Program-made: the position numbers and the translations under genes | The notes under the pieces: model-generated | Told to the model about the DNA's origin: nothing | The model's database searches: none | What the model saw: only the letters and a program-made list of their open reading frames with translations | Origin: Sympetrum striolatum | Taxonomy: Eukaryota; Arthropoda; Insecta; Odonata; Libellulidae | DNA: 64,000 nucleotides | Assembly: GCA_947579665.1 (NCBI GenBank) | Contig: OX388345.1 | Span: forward strand, 29,851,849-29,915,848 | Direction: 5' to 3' | In this document: positions 45,956 through 57,178 of the stretch, piece by piece | How positions within the stretch are numbered: position 1 is the first letter of the stretch | Layout: each line of letters begins with the position of its first letter

Positions 45956-48900
45956 CTATGCCTTCAGCCTGTCGCCGTACTTCTGCAGGTATTCTCCGCT
46001 GGGGTCGTATTTGGCCTTGAGCTCTTCCCACATCTCGGGCTTGTTCTTCATCAAGAATTTGATCACCTTCTCCACACCGCTCCTCTGCTTCTCCGTGCAC
46101 TTGGCGCAGTCATTCTTCAGGGCATCAGGAATGCGCTCTGTGGAATGCGAGATTATTAAAATTAGTTCTACGTAAATAGGTCGGAAAATAATTTTTATGA
46201 ACTGGAAATCTTCCAATCTTTCGAAAAATTCAACGTAAATAATTTACGAAATACAGGCTCTGATCAATCATGTCGCATTTCACGCGGACAATGATATTTG
46301 AGTTTTCATTAGTGCATTATCAATTCAGAATAGCATAAGGAAACATCTAGATAAAAACCGGTTGACTTTTCTTAATGAATTAGAGGTTTGAAATCTCCAA
46401 AAGCCATCTTTGTTGGAGCTCCGAGTCTTCCTTCTTCCCGGTAGTCAGGGAAAGCAAAAAAAGGATGTCGCACCTTATGATGCCTAACGCAAGACAACTT
46501 ACTTACTACTTTGTTAGAAATAGAGCTTCGTATATCTGACCACACAGATTATAATGCAATACTTTCTTTTCTGCAAATACCATTTGCGTCAAACTACAAC
46601 AATATATTGGAATCACTATCATAGGATTTTTAAATATGACACATTTAAAAAACTAATTTCAAATAGCACTCTCTCAAACTATGGCGTGATTTATCTCCAT
46701 GAATAAAAATTCTCTCGCTTACTCTGAGTTTTGACAGAAAAACTTTTACTAATTTGGTATTAATTGACTGAATTACAGCTTTTGGCAATTATTTTTAATA
46801 TTTTTCATTTGCCTTGCAATTTCGCCGATTGGACGATATCGCCACAAACCACTTTTTTCAACTCCGATCCGTTAATGAAACTCATTTACTAACTAACTAA
46901 CTTCGTTTATTTAGTGTCAACTATTAATAATATTTCGCAATATCTTACCAATTAATCGGTTTTATAATGGACTCTAAGTTCAGGAGCAACCCGCTTAAAT
47001 TCTATACTATCGGAATAATCATCAAGAGATAAGGACAACTTAATCTATATTTCAATTTCAGCGAAGATAAATCGGCGATGAACCTCCATATATTAATTTT
47101 CTGCTCATATTGCTACCACACTGATCTCCCGCATTACCCGCATTGCGCAATCGTTAAAATCTCCTAAATTAAAATGGCAGCGTTAAAGTTTCAAGTCACA
47201 AAACCTAATTTTTATTCTGTAATGAATTCAAATTCGGAAGAAATTAAAGTTAAGGATGACCGATAGCTCATTTTTAGTTCTTTATTTCTAGCTTCTGTTA
47301 TAGCTCAAAAAATGTTTCAATATTGACCATTCTTTGAGTAATAATAATAATAATAATAATAAAGGACTTTATTCAGGGCGAGATTGAGACTATCAAGTCT
47401 CTTCTTACACCTAACCCTTTGTCATGTTGGAACAGAAAGAAATAGATAGATTGCAAAAGTACAGAGAAGAAAACTACTATGTGGGTTTAAAAACCTAAGC
47501 TAAGAGCATAGGAAAACATTTCCACTGCAGGAAAACACCCTCAAAAGAAGAGGGTGTGAAAAACCTGCGAAACCTTCTTACAGAAAACTTAATTTAAATA
47601 TGGTAGTAGATAAAAGAGCTACATAAGACGAGAGAAAAAGAAGTCATTAGAATGTACAAAAAAGAGCAAGTTATAACATATTAACATAAAATTCTGACAC
47701 AAAAGTATTAACATATAAGTAATAATGTATAGCTAATTTACGATTGAGTTATAGTGTTCAGACTATCTTAAACTTTCGTCAATTACATGTTAAATTATAT
47801 GAACATAATAAACGCACAGAACAAAAATACATTATAAGCATGATTTCGCTTGGTAAAAGCTCGTAAAGTATATAGATTATAAATAAGTAAAGACGGTTAA
47901 AAAACACTGAAAAAAGACAATGAAGAAAATACAATGAGAGTTTTAGAGTAATGAATAAAAGAACATATTGCAAATTAAAAAAAAATACATTCGTTTGGAC
48001 GGTGGATAAGATAAGGAGGAGACATGTTCTGAAATTGAGGTGGAAAGACCAATAAATTTTGTTATCTCAATGAGTTGATGGAGTTGTGCGTTTCCGTGCG
48101 ATTTAAGTTCTGCTTTGTATGATTAAGAGATGATTGTGGCATTTACTCTTGAAGCTGAAGACGGAAGATAGGTTTTTTATCTTTTGGGGAAGTGTGTTCC
48201 AGAGGTTGCTAGCTGTTACTGTAAACGATTTATGGAACATTTCAGTTCTGTGCTGGGGAATCAAGAGTTTCTTGCAACCTCTCGTTTTGCGGTCATGAAT
48301 GGAATCCAAAGATGTGAATAAGGAGTTTATATATTTAGGTGATCTTGTTGTTAAAAATCTATTGGTGCTAGACAAAATGTGATGCTTCCGACGCAAATCT
48401 AGTTTTAGCAAGGATAGCTTGGAGTAATATTCCGAAACGTGATCGTACTTTTTTAAGTTGAAAATAAACCTCACGGCAGAGTTTTGCATGCGCTGTAATT
48501 TGATGGCTAGTTCCCCTGACAGATCCTGATAGACTATATCACAATAGTCGAAGTGAGGCATAACTAATGAGTTTACAAGTTGTAGTTTTACTGAGGGGGA
48601 GAGGAAATTTCCTGAACGTCGAAGTGAATACAGCGAGTAATTAACTTTTTTACATATTTTTATGACATGATCAGACCACGTAAGGGTTTCGTTCATGTAG
48701 AGACCGAGGTTTTTCACTGAATTTTTTAGTTGAATTTCGGTACCATTTAGTTCTATCGCCGGTAAGATAGCTCGATTTACCGAGTGAAGTAATTTAGGTT
48801 GTCCGATCAAGATCGCCTGTGATTTATTTGGGTTTAGATTGATAAAATTATTTCTACTCCAATTATGGATGAGTTGGAGATCGTAATTAATTTTATGGAT

Positions 48901-51900
48901 TGATTGAGGTAGTTCTGAGGGACTTATGTCCATGTAAATCTGAAGGTCATCTGCGTACAAGTGATATCTAGAGTATTTAATTACCTTTACGCAGTCATCG
49001 ATATAAATTGAAAAGAGTAAGGGGCCTAAGATTGATCCTTGAGGAAGTCCTCGGTCAATTTCAATCCATTCAGATGCCGATTCATTTGAAATTACTTTCT
49101 GCTTTCGGTTGTGAAGATAAGAGTAGAACCAAGAGACTGAATTGTCAGAGAGACCCATCATCTTAAGTTTAAGCGTAAGAATGTCTATATCGATCGAGTC
49201 GAATGCTTTTGTGTAATCGAGTAGTACCAACGCGGTTAGCTTTTTACAATCCATAGACCTGCGAATGTCTTCTGTAATCTTCACTAGAGCAGTTGAGGTC
49301 GAATGAAGTTTCCGAAATCCAGACTGTAATGAGTCAAGGAGAGAGTTTGTTTCAATGAATTCGGTAACCTGTCCATGGACCAGCTTCTCAAGTGCTTTTG
49401 ATAAAACAGAAAGAATGCTGATCGGTCGATACTCACTGTCGTTAGAATGCCCATTTTTCGGGATCGGTCGGATAAGAGCTTGTTTCCATTTCGATGGGAA
49501 ATTACCTTGAATTAAGGAACAATTGTATATGTTAGTAATAAACGGCAGTACGATATGCATCAGCTTATTGATTATAATGATGGGAATTCCATCAGCTCCT
49601 AAAGCTTTGGATTTTACATTTTTCAACGCCCTCAGCACATCAACTTGAGAAACTGGTTTAAAGACGAATTTTACTTGGTGTAGTGGAGCGGTAGTATTCG
49701 AAGCAAGGTTGGTTAACAGATTTTGCTTAAGTTCGGAATTTATTTGAGTAGGGGGAAGGGAGAATTTTTCGTTGATAGCGTTAAGACTTTCTGAAGAAAG
49801 ACATGGAGATTCTTTAACTTTACCTATACCAAGGCCACGTAGATCTCTCCACAATACTGCCGAGGATTTTTCTTTGGAAATAGAGTGCGAGAATCTGATT
49901 TTGGCGTTTCTTATTAGTTGTTTTGTTCGGTTTCGTAAGCGTTTATATTCACTAAAGATTGTCACATCTCTACAATGTTTGAATTGACGGAATATTGCAT
50001 CGCGATTGGCCATCATATTCTTAATGTCCTTTGTTAACCAAGGAGCAGAGGGCTTGGTTATTCTAATTTTTCTAACTGGTGCATGCAGGTCGAGTAAATT
50101 TACAAGGAGGGTGTTTAGAATTTCAACCTTATCATCTAAATTGTTGATAAAGTCGATGTCATGCCACGGCAGAAGGGCCGCATCATTTAAAAAATTTTCA
50201 TTATTAATACTTTTCAGGTCGCGATGGTAAATGTATTTTTGTTTGAATTTCGGTGAATTAAGAGAGTATGACAAATAGATTGCATCGTGATGAGAAATAC
50301 CCGGTGTTGAAAGCTGCCCATGGATTTTTACTCGGTCTGGATTGGCAGTGACAATGATGTCAATCCAAGTGGATGAATTTAAGGTGTTATGCGTTGGTTG
50401 CAGCGGAAGGAGTGATAAGTTATGAGCAGAGAAAGAGTTTTTCAGAAATTTTGAATCGTAATTATTTTCAGTCATATTAGCATTCAAGTCACCTGCTATT
50501 ATTATGTGTTCGTATTCTTGTCTGAGTTTAGCTATCGCGTCGTCGATATCTGATAGGTGTCCAAGTTTAGGCGGTCGGTATATTACTCCAAGTAATATCT
50601 TTTTAAAATTAACCGTAACTTCGATGAAGAGGTATTCTGGTCTTTTGCAATAGTTTTGATCGCTTGTGAGTATTGTTTTGCAATGTAAATCGCTGCGAAC
50701 ATATATTCCGACCCCACCACCTCTTTTCCCAATTCTGTCATTGCGGTATAGAGTATAACCTGGTATCGTTATTAAAGATGGATTTACGTTTGGATTTAAC
50801 CATGTTTCAGTTAAAGCGATACCATGAATATCTGATTGCGGAAGGATAGCTCGTAGTTCGTTAAGGTGTGGTACAAGGCTTTGAACGTTAAGATAAAGAA
50901 GTTTAAAAGTTCGCGGAAATGGCCAGAATTTTTCCCTGAGTATATCTTTAGTGCTTGTGAATAGTGGGAGAGCATTAGTGATAGGAATTGTATTTTTAAG
51001 AATGGGGTTCATAGATATGATGTTGTGATGGGGGTTTGGCGAGGGAATGAAAGGGGTTGCAAATGGGTTCAGGAAGGACCTCCTGGAATGCGAGGGGACA
51101 AAAGTCGGTGCGCAAGGGTTGAGCAGACTAAGAGAACTATTGTAAATTGAAGATGGTGAAAGTTGAGAGCCACTACAGGTGGTCATGACCACGGGAGAGG
51201 TAAGGACGTTTGAGGAAATAAGAGAAAGGTTTAGATGAGAATTTCTGGAAGTCGTAAATGCCATTAAGAATGAGTCAGTTGTTCAAAGATTTAAAAACGT
51301 GTAAGTTTTGGGAATGTATTCTTAGGAAAAAAAGAGTAATGACTGAAAATCAGAAAGAAGTTACTAACGGGAGAAAGTATTCCACAGTTCCAGTTAGATC
51401 GTATTAAAATAGTTCATATATAAGTAAATTTTGTTCTCTTATTAACTAAAAAGTTTTTTAAAAAAGAGTTAATCGGAAAGTTTTCATAAACCGGGGGAAA
51501 TATAGGGGTAGAACGAACTGAGATGAAAATAATATATAGATAAATATAATTAACTAAGGGTAAGTGATGAGAACTGAGTAAACACCGCACTTGGGGGATA
51601 CGCACTGCACTGAGAGGACACACTACACTAAAGGGGAATATTACTCTAGGAAGACTGAACACTGTATGGGGATAACTTAAGCACAAAACACTTCACTGTG
51701 TGAAAAAAAGCACTATCAATGGATAATATCGCACTAGAAGGGAGCACTACACTGATGGAAAATCCAAACAAAGGGATAATTCACTTGGAGGACTGAACAC
51801 TGTATGGGGAAAACTATAGCACTACACACTTAAGGAGGGCACCACGGAACGATGATAGATGAGTTGAGAAACAGGAACAGGAATGCCGGGCTTGGACTTA

Positions 51901-53441
51901 TAATCTACACCAGATCTAATTAAAGACTATCAAGTGCCAAATTGATTACTGTTGTTTTTAAAGAAAAATAATGAGACGCTGTATTTAAAGCGAACTGGGA
52001 AGGGCAGTAGGGGAAAATAAGAAGTCTAAAGAGGGCTGAGCACAAGTATAAGTTAATCTTCCTCTCCCAAGGAAGTATGAAGAATGCGGAAAAGCAAAAG
52101 AGTAGTTGGAAATAAAAATGAATTTGGCCATTAATGGGATATGTTCAACTGCTTTAATTCCTTCGAGGTGGAGACGAAGGAACGGAGACCGTTTGAACCA
52201 CAGATAACAATTTTGCCATCAAAGGTCCAAACGTTGCTGTTGCCATGCAATTCTTTGGCCTCCTTAAGCAGCAAGGATCTCGTTTTGGTAAGCGACTCCG
52301 TGATGACGATTCCAGAGCCCTTGAGGAGTCTCTTCGCTCGCCAAACCGTTGCGCGTTCCTGGTAGCTCACGAATTTAACTATTATCGGGCGAATTTTGGA
52401 ATCACGCAACTTACCTCCGGTGGGCACGATCCAAGAGATAGGGTGGAAATTCAGTCCGAAGTCGTGACTGAAATAAATTGTATGCAAGGGAAATGCAGTT
52501 CTCGCCCTTCTGCTCCTGAAGACCATGGATGAGAAGGCAGTTTCGACGACTGTATTGCTCCAGATCGTCGAGCCTTTCATCCAAATTGGTGGAAACGTCC
52601 TCCAGCGATGACATGCGAGAGAAGAGCTTATTTACCTCCACCGTAAATTCCTTGCGGAAATTCTTAATGTCCTCTTCCACGGAATCAAGGCTGGACTGGC
52701 GGGATGATCCATCGAGAAGCCTGGCCTCATTAATCCTCGAATCGTATGTAGTCATCTTGTCTATTACCTTCTGCAAACTCTCGCGCAATTGCGTGTTTTC
52801 CTGTTTGAGTGAGGATATTTCGCTCTCGAGTGCGGGAGTGGTGCGGTTTGGGGCCATACCTAATGGGCTTAGAGAAACTTTAACGTAAAAGGGAGAGGAG
52901 AAAGGATCTCTACCTGCGCGTGACCGTCACCTTTTGAGTACGACGTCACCAAGAAAAATCTCCAAGAATATTAATCAGGATTCACTTTTAATGTCATTTT
53001 TTAACTTAGTATTGTTTTTTCTCACGCAGAAGAAGCGCGATAAAAACGTTAAAATAGTACGCACTCTTAGGAGTGGGAATGTTAGAAATATAAAAACTTG
53101 GAATTAAAATCTTGAAGCTTTCGTTTCGAATAGTGAGCGAATTGAATCGATGGAGGAATTCCGCTAATACCTCTGGATTTTTTTCAAACTGTATTGGAAT
53201 CATGCAACCAATAAACAGGTAAAATCTTCGATTTGTCCCACTCACCCTTGAGTTCGGTGCCCTCCGCCGTGCAAGGCTTCTTCTCCATCAAGCAGTCGAA
53301 GTAGTTGCTCAGGAGCCGATCACTCGCCAGCACTTCATCCACATTGATGCTGTCGAATTTGGAGGTGTATTTACCTTCTTCTGGCTTACACTGCACCAAA
53401 GCCAAGGCTGCCACCAAAAGTAATGCAAGAGCGGCCTTCAT
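45956..53441 (-). CDS. chemosensory protein (CSP/OS-D family), copy 1
   Basis: Spliced CDS of 125 codons: exon 53441-53246 and exon 46137-45956, joined across a 7.1-kb intron (AAG G/GTGAGT to CCACAG/AG). The product is a small secreted carrier that in insects binds hydrophobic ligands such as odorants or pheromones; tissue role cannot be told here. Residues 1-18 ([18 protein letters not shown]) form a signal peptide. The mature part keeps C50, C57, C76 and C79 in the spacing C-X6-C-X18-C-X2-C, and [14 protein letters not shown] is the family's N-terminal motif. The intron lies one base after a lysine codon, as in most CSP genes. A non-coding 5' exon (about 56028-55993) is spliced to an acceptor 5 bases before the ATG. 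Intron 1 holds a Helitron and intron 2 a full LINE. Sister copy: 59080-61009. Confidence 0.95.
48103..51264 (-). CDS. LINE ORF2: endonuclease-reverse transcriptase, 1053 aa
   Basis: Uninterrupted frame. Residues 1-120 are a Ser/Pro/Asn-rich leader. About 121-335 is an APE-type endonuclease: LLYLNVQSL (Asn126), LTETWL (Glu153), [24 protein letters not shown] and SHHDAI. About 530-830 is the reverse transcriptase: [11 protein letters not shown] (682-692), [13 protein letters not shown] (739-751) and the catalytic YADD (770-773). The C-terminus ends with the [14 protein letters not shown] segment typical of CR1-group elements. No RNase H. All key catalytic residues that can be checked are present, so the protein could be active; ORF1 is broken. 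The start is the first ATG of the frame; a shorter start near residue 85 is possible. Confidence 0.95.
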   Translation of the reverse strand: MAFTTSRNSHLNLSLISSNVLTSPVVMTTCSGSQLSPSSIYNSSLSLLNPCAPTFVPSHSRRSFLNPFATPFIPSPNPHHNIISMNPILKNTIPITNALPLFTSTKDILREKFWPFPRTFKLLYLNVQSLVPHLNELRAILPQSDIHGIALTETWLNPNVNPSLITIPGYTLYRNDRIGKRGGGVGIYVRSDLHCKTILTSDQNYCKRPEYLFIEVTVNFKKILLGVIYRPPKLGHLSDIDDAIAKLRQEYEHIIIAGDLNANMTENNYDSKFLKNSFSAHNLSLLPLQPTHNTLNSSTWIDIIVTANPDRVKIHGQLSTPGISHHDAIYLSYSLNSPKFKQKYIYHRDLKSINNENFLNDAALLPWHDIDFINNLDDKVEILNTLLVNLLDLHAPVRKIRITKPSAPWLTKDIKNMMANRDAIFRQFKHCRDVTIFSEYKRLRNRTKQLIRNAKIRFSHSISKEKSSAVLWRDLRGLGIGKVKESPCLSSESLNAINEKFSLPPTQINSELKQNLLTNLASNTTAPLHQVKFVFKPVSQVDVLRALKNVKSKALGADGIPIIIINKLMHIVLPFITNIYNCSLIQGNFPSKWKQALIRPIPKNGHSNDSEYRPISILSVLSKALEKLVHGQVTEFIETNSLLDSLQSGFRKLHSTSTALVKITEDIRRSMDCKKLTALVLLDYTKAFDSIDIDILTLKLKMMGLSDNSVSWFYSYLHNRKQKVISNESASEWIEIDRGLPQGSILGPLLFSIYIDDCVKVIKYSRYHLYADDLQIYMDISPSELPQSIHKINYDLQLIHNWSRNNFINLNPNKSQAILIGQPKLLHSVNRAILPAIELNGTEIQLKNSVKNLGLYMNETLTWSDHVIKICKKVNYSLYSLRRSGNFLSPSVKLQLVNSLVMPHFDYCDIVYQDLSGELAIKLQRMQNSAVRFIFNLKKYDHVSEYYSKLSLLKLDLRRKHHILSSTNRFLTTRSPKYINSLFTSLDSIHDRKTRGCKKLLIPQHRTEMFHKSFTVTASNLWNTLPQKIKNLSSVFSFKSKCHNHLLIIQSRT
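51640..51815 (-). repeat. internal repeat in the ORF1-ORF2 spacer of the LINE
   Basis: The 19-base block GACTGAACACTGTATGGGG occurs at 51653-51671 and 51791-51809, a 138-base period, with other GCACTACACTGA-like motifs between. It lies in an 870-nt spacer between ORF1 and ORF2, long for this class. Confidence 0.7.
52131..52857 (-). pseudogene. LINE ORF1 (coiled coil, RRM-like), frameshifted
   Basis: From the ATG at 52857 the frame encodes a coiled coil (about residues 10-110, heptad-like [20 protein letters not shown]) then [16 protein letters not shown], the start of an RRM-like RNA-binding domain. At LLDRAHR, near 52420, one base appears to be missing and the frame runs into TAA. The other frame continues at once with [23 protein letters not shown] and WTFDGKIVI to a stop at 52131. 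The continuation is uninterrupted, so this single frameshift is the only evident lesion. ORF1 proteins bind the element RNA in the ribonucleoprotein. Confidence 0.85.
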
Positions 53442-54370
53442 GTTTGCTGCAAACAGAGAAACATGTGACTCTCATTGATCCGTGACTTCGCGATAATAGG
53501 CTGTAATTTCTGTCATTAAGGATTCCCAAGGATGACTCTCTTGTTATGTAAACTGTGCTAGCGTTAGTAATTTTTTGAATCTTGTATTTCGAGTCACTTT
53601 TTTCTATCATATATATATCGCCTAGAGGGAGTCACAGAAGGAATATTTTCCATAAATTATTTCGCGGGGAATTATTCTGCACAATCTCTACTTTAGTTCC
53701 TACACTATTTTCTTCCTATATTTAATTAATTTCAGCTCTCGATGCATTTAATCGGATCTACTTTATCCAAACCACCAAAAAGCGAACTGTTTAACGGTGC
53801 AGTCATCAATAATAGTCCACAATGCGTGTGACGGACAGGGGGTGATAGGCTCGTCAATCTTCACAGGTGAAAGCCGGACGAGGTTCTGTTGTTCAGTATC
53901 ACACAATGAACACATTTAATTGTAAAGTGTCGAATGCAAAACTGTATCGAAGTAGTTTTAGAAATCAAGGAGAATTAAAACACAAAAAAGGCGTTCATAA
54001 CCGTCAACCAAATTATCCGAAACATTAATTTTTTGACAAACCGGCATCAAATATGCCGATTTTCGTGCAGCATCTGATGAAACTATGATTCCATATTACT
54101 TTTTTATCTTTTCAGAACTTATCGTTTTACGGTTAAATTCTTTCACTGTAACTATTTTCCGAATTCATTGCTTGTTTCCTTAGAGAGTTTCTTGAGTACC
54201 TTTATACTTCAATCATTAAGCAAGCAATGCGTCCTTAGTAATCGAAATACTCAATTTAAAAAAGGCAAGTTTTCTATTTTATTTTTGGTATTCGAGTTTA
54301 TTTAACTAAATTATTCCATGCATTTTGTAAATTGTAAATTAGCTTTGTAACTTGAAAGTTATACGTACTG

Positions 54371-55629
54371 TCTATAATATAAAATAGAGTGTGTGTGTGT
54401 GTGTGTATATGTTCGCTATGAACTCGAGAACCGAGAGTCATAAAACATTGAAATTTTCTACATTATTAAAAGCCAACCCCGCGCAGAGTATAGGCTACTA
54501 TTTATTTCCCTAAAGTCCACGGTTCGAACCCAGACGTGTCAAAACATTTCCATAAGATATACACGTAGAGGTAATTTTTGCCATTGCAGGGTTCATTTCT
54601 TTTGCAAAATTAAATTAGAAATAATGGTCCCAGAAAGTCAAACTATATACCAAAGAAGGATAACTGAATAAACATTCTTATTTTGGTCGTGGAATATGTT
54701 TCCGACTCGAAATTGCGAACCGTTTGATAAAATACGTGAATATTTTATCCAAATTCTGAGGTTGTAAAATACCCATTCCTTTCACGATCTAGGTAATTGT
54801 TGATTCTAGCTCATGAGTTTATGTATAAGAAAACATTGAGAATGGATGAAATATTTAAGAAAGTTATTCAAATTTTGTTTAAGCTTCTGTAGCAACCATG
54901 TTTTATTTATATCAACGTAATTGTTTACCGTAAAATTATAATTTTAATCGTAGTTTCCGTTTCGACTTTCATTTCCATGATAGTGTTTGTGATAACGATT
55001 GTGTTCAGTGCTTATGTTGTGTTTTAGTTACTTTCCGTTAAAAATATTCATCGGTTGTATTCACAGTAATATTTATTTCTATTATTTGATTATGCGTTTC
55101 CGTATTACCTTTGTGCATTTCTGAAAATTAATCCTTAATTGTGGCGATGTTTATCCTGATTTTATCTTTAAAAATATTTTTATAATCTTTGAACGAATGC
55201 TGTCTTTATCGAAGAGATTGTTAATTCAAAAGATATGAGATTGATTATGGCTTTGTAAACTTAAGTACAATTTTCATTTCTTGGTTTATTGGTGTGGAAA
55301 TATAAATCGGAATATCGTTCGCTGACTCTATTTCAATTCCAAAATCAAATTAAGAAGAATCATTGTTGTCAACCTGAGATAAGTTTGGTAGAAATATTAT
55401 ATGAAAATGAATATTCAGATCACAAAACTTATAGATTTCAGCAATATGAGAGCGTAAGATATTGGGATTTCTACGGAAAAGTTTCGTTTACGGTAATCCA
55501 AAGGTAATCTGTCCCATCGAACGAAGCAAAAATTATACAAGTTAGATTATCTTATTTTTTACAAAAGGATTGCTGTATTTAATTCTACTTCTATTCTCCC
55601 CGTTGAGAATGAACGGGCGCTACAGCTAG
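54371..55629 (+). mobile_element. non-autonomous Helitron, block 1 copy, 1259 bp
   Basis: Starts TCTATAATATAAAATAGAG, soon followed by a GT microsatellite. It ends with the hairpin CCCGTT (55599-55604) / AACGGG (55612-55617), eight bases, then CTAG before T. It lies in intron 1 of CSP copy 1. The same insertion is at 61935-63179 in block 2, where the host A before TC is still intact (here G). A 72-codon frame (55289-55507) is shared by both copies but has no recognised domain. Confidence 0.85.
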
Positions 55630-55992
55630 TCTTTAATATGAGGGAAAGGGTAATTATTGGATCCACGTTCAAACTACTGACCATGAAATACGACCATTGC
55701 AATAGGGTATGTTTTCCCGAAGAAGTTTTCCGTTTGAAAAAGTTAACAACAAAAAAAATAATAACAAAATTTAACAACAATAGTTAACAACAAAAAATAA
55801 TAAGTTTTTTTTTGTTAAAACCAAAAAGCAAACGAAATTCATGGAAATGAAAATTAAGCTCACTTCGAATCAAATACATAAGCTACGGTAGAAAATTGCT
55901 ACCACTAAATGATAATATCCTAGTTTTCCATTTCGGCAAAAATAATATATAAATGGAAACAGGAAACTATAATTGAATCTTTTGCTGCTCAC

Positions 55993-56028
55993 CTGTTTGT
56001 TGCTGCTTGGAGTGCTTCGAGAAGTGTG
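55993..56028 (-). other. 5' UTR exon of CSP copy 1
   Basis: Ends CAACAAACAG/GTGAGCAG, a strong donor; the acceptor TCTCTGTTTGCAG/CAAAC lies directly before the ATG at 53441. The 5' limit is placed about 30 bases from the TATA box. Conserved base for base in most of its length at 63542-63577. Confidence 0.7.
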
Positions 56029-56051
56029 TCTTAGCCATACTCGCATAGGTG

Positions 56052-56059
56052 TTTATATA
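56052..56059 (-). promoter_or_regulatory. TATA box of CSP copy 1
   Basis: TATATAAA on the minus strand, about 30 bases before the predicted start of the non-coding exon. The flanking 150 bases are nearly identical to the block 2 promoter. Confidence 0.75.
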
Positions 56060-56589
56060 CTGTGGAAGACCCTCCTCCCCCCTCTCTCGCTGGCGTAATC
56101 TGCGAATAGATCATTCTCTCCTTCCTGGGAAATACGTTTCCTTGGCTCAATGAAAAACAACGCAAGCGATTTCCACTTTTTCTAAACACTTCGTGGTAAT
56201 AATTACTATGGCCTAAGTGCACCAACCTCGGTTAGCGTTAACCGGGCAGCTGACCGCGGTTAAGAATTAACAGGCCGAAATCGACCGGTTAAGTTAAATA
56301 CGTCGAATATTAAATAATAATTATCATTATTGAATAATATCGTACATGTTCCTGCTATCATGAATGGACTATTTTCATTTGTCATATGGTACAGGATACA
56401 GGAAAATGTGTTTTTAATTTTTTTTGTCCCAGTCTTGACCATGGCTGAGATGAAATGTAAGCTACCGATGTATGAGTGAATAATTGCACTAATCAAGGTC
56501 TCTCCTTACGGAATGCCAAGAAAGGTGTGTATTATAGAGTCATTGTGCTTCACTTGTGTGGAAATGTTCCACTTGTAGCATTCTGATTC

Positions 56590-56730
56590 AGTGAGGAAAG
56601 CAATGGCAAACTTCCTCACTCCACATCCTGCCTGGTGAACCTTATCCCTCTCTGTAAGCTTTTAGTACCTCATGCAAGAGGGGATGAGATACCAACTGGC
56701 CTTTGGGTTGAATAACTTCCTGACGGACTA
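56590..56730 (+). repeat. dispersed repeat, GAGGGGATGAG family
   Basis: Plus-strand counterpart of the repeat at 2690-2848, with AAAGCAATGGCAAACTTCC, CCTCACTCC and GAGGGGATGAGATACC in the same order. Confidence 0.55.
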
Positions 56731-57178
56731 GCGTAAAGATCCCTCCGATGTCATAAAATCACGGATTTTTCAATCAAAATCTTCTGAATCCTTCTTTCAT
56801 CTTCTCATCGTACATATATTCAAAAGTTTGTCTACGTTTCCTTCAGCCATTCTCTCGGACTACTCACGTTCATTTCTTACTAAACTAAATTTACTCACTG
56901 ATACGAAATTAACTAAACGCCAAATTTCTTTTCATACAATAGTTACTAATATGATCCGTGCAAAGTCAAGTGTTCCGGGATTTCCAAATTCTAATAACAC
57001 AATATTTCCATTTCATCCAACTCGTGCCACAATGGGCTAGAATCGAAAAAAGCTGGTCAAAAATAAGAAAGGGATTTTTTTGAGTGCGGACTTCAAAACT
57101 TCGCAGAGTCATTCTTGAATAAATGTTGCGTGTAACTGCAAGATCATTTGCGTTGGTACCCGTGCATTACAATTCTAC

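Larger units (their letters stand above)
47341..52932 (-). mobile_element. full-length non-LTR retrotransposon (CR1/L2-like LINE), 5.6 kb
   Basis: Inserted in intron 2 of CSP copy 1. Both edges carry TTTGAGTA (47333-47340 and 52933-52940), and block 2 keeps the single-copy empty site at 60501-60508, which defines the element exactly. On the minus strand it runs: 75-nt 5' UTR, ORF1, a long spacer, ORF2, a 3' UTR, AATAAA and a (TTA)n tail. A microsatellite tail, an endonuclease-RT ORF2 without RNase H and this ORF1 type fit the CR1/L2/Daphne/Crack groups; the exact clade needs a tree. It is the youngest large insertion seen here. Confidence 0.95.
45126..56381. repeat. tandem segmental duplication, block 1
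   Basis: Aligns in the same orientation with 58244-64000 along its whole length, apart from the LINE at 47341-52932 and small indels. Similarity starts at ATTCTTATGGAATAAAATCC, matching ATTCTAATGGGATAAAATCC at 58244. It contains chemosensory protein gene copy 1, a SINE and a Helitron. The alignment at the right is limited by the window end, not by divergence. Confidence 0.95.

Noticed and set aside
45912..46100. 62-codon frame on the minus strand, repeated at 59036-59224
   Set aside because: Out-of-frame shadow of CSP exon 3.
52141..52888. Plus-strand frames of 74-119 codons across LINE ORF1
   Set aside because: Antisense shadows of the ORF1 coding region.
53006..53245. 79-codon frame conserved with 60571-60813
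   Set aside because: Lies entirely in CSP intron 2, just after the splice donor; conserved only through duplication and frames drift at the ends.
56031..56225. 64-codon open frame conserved at 63580-63774
   Set aside because: It overlaps the TATA box and 5' exon of the CSP genes; conservation is due to the segmental duplication and promoter, not to protein coding.
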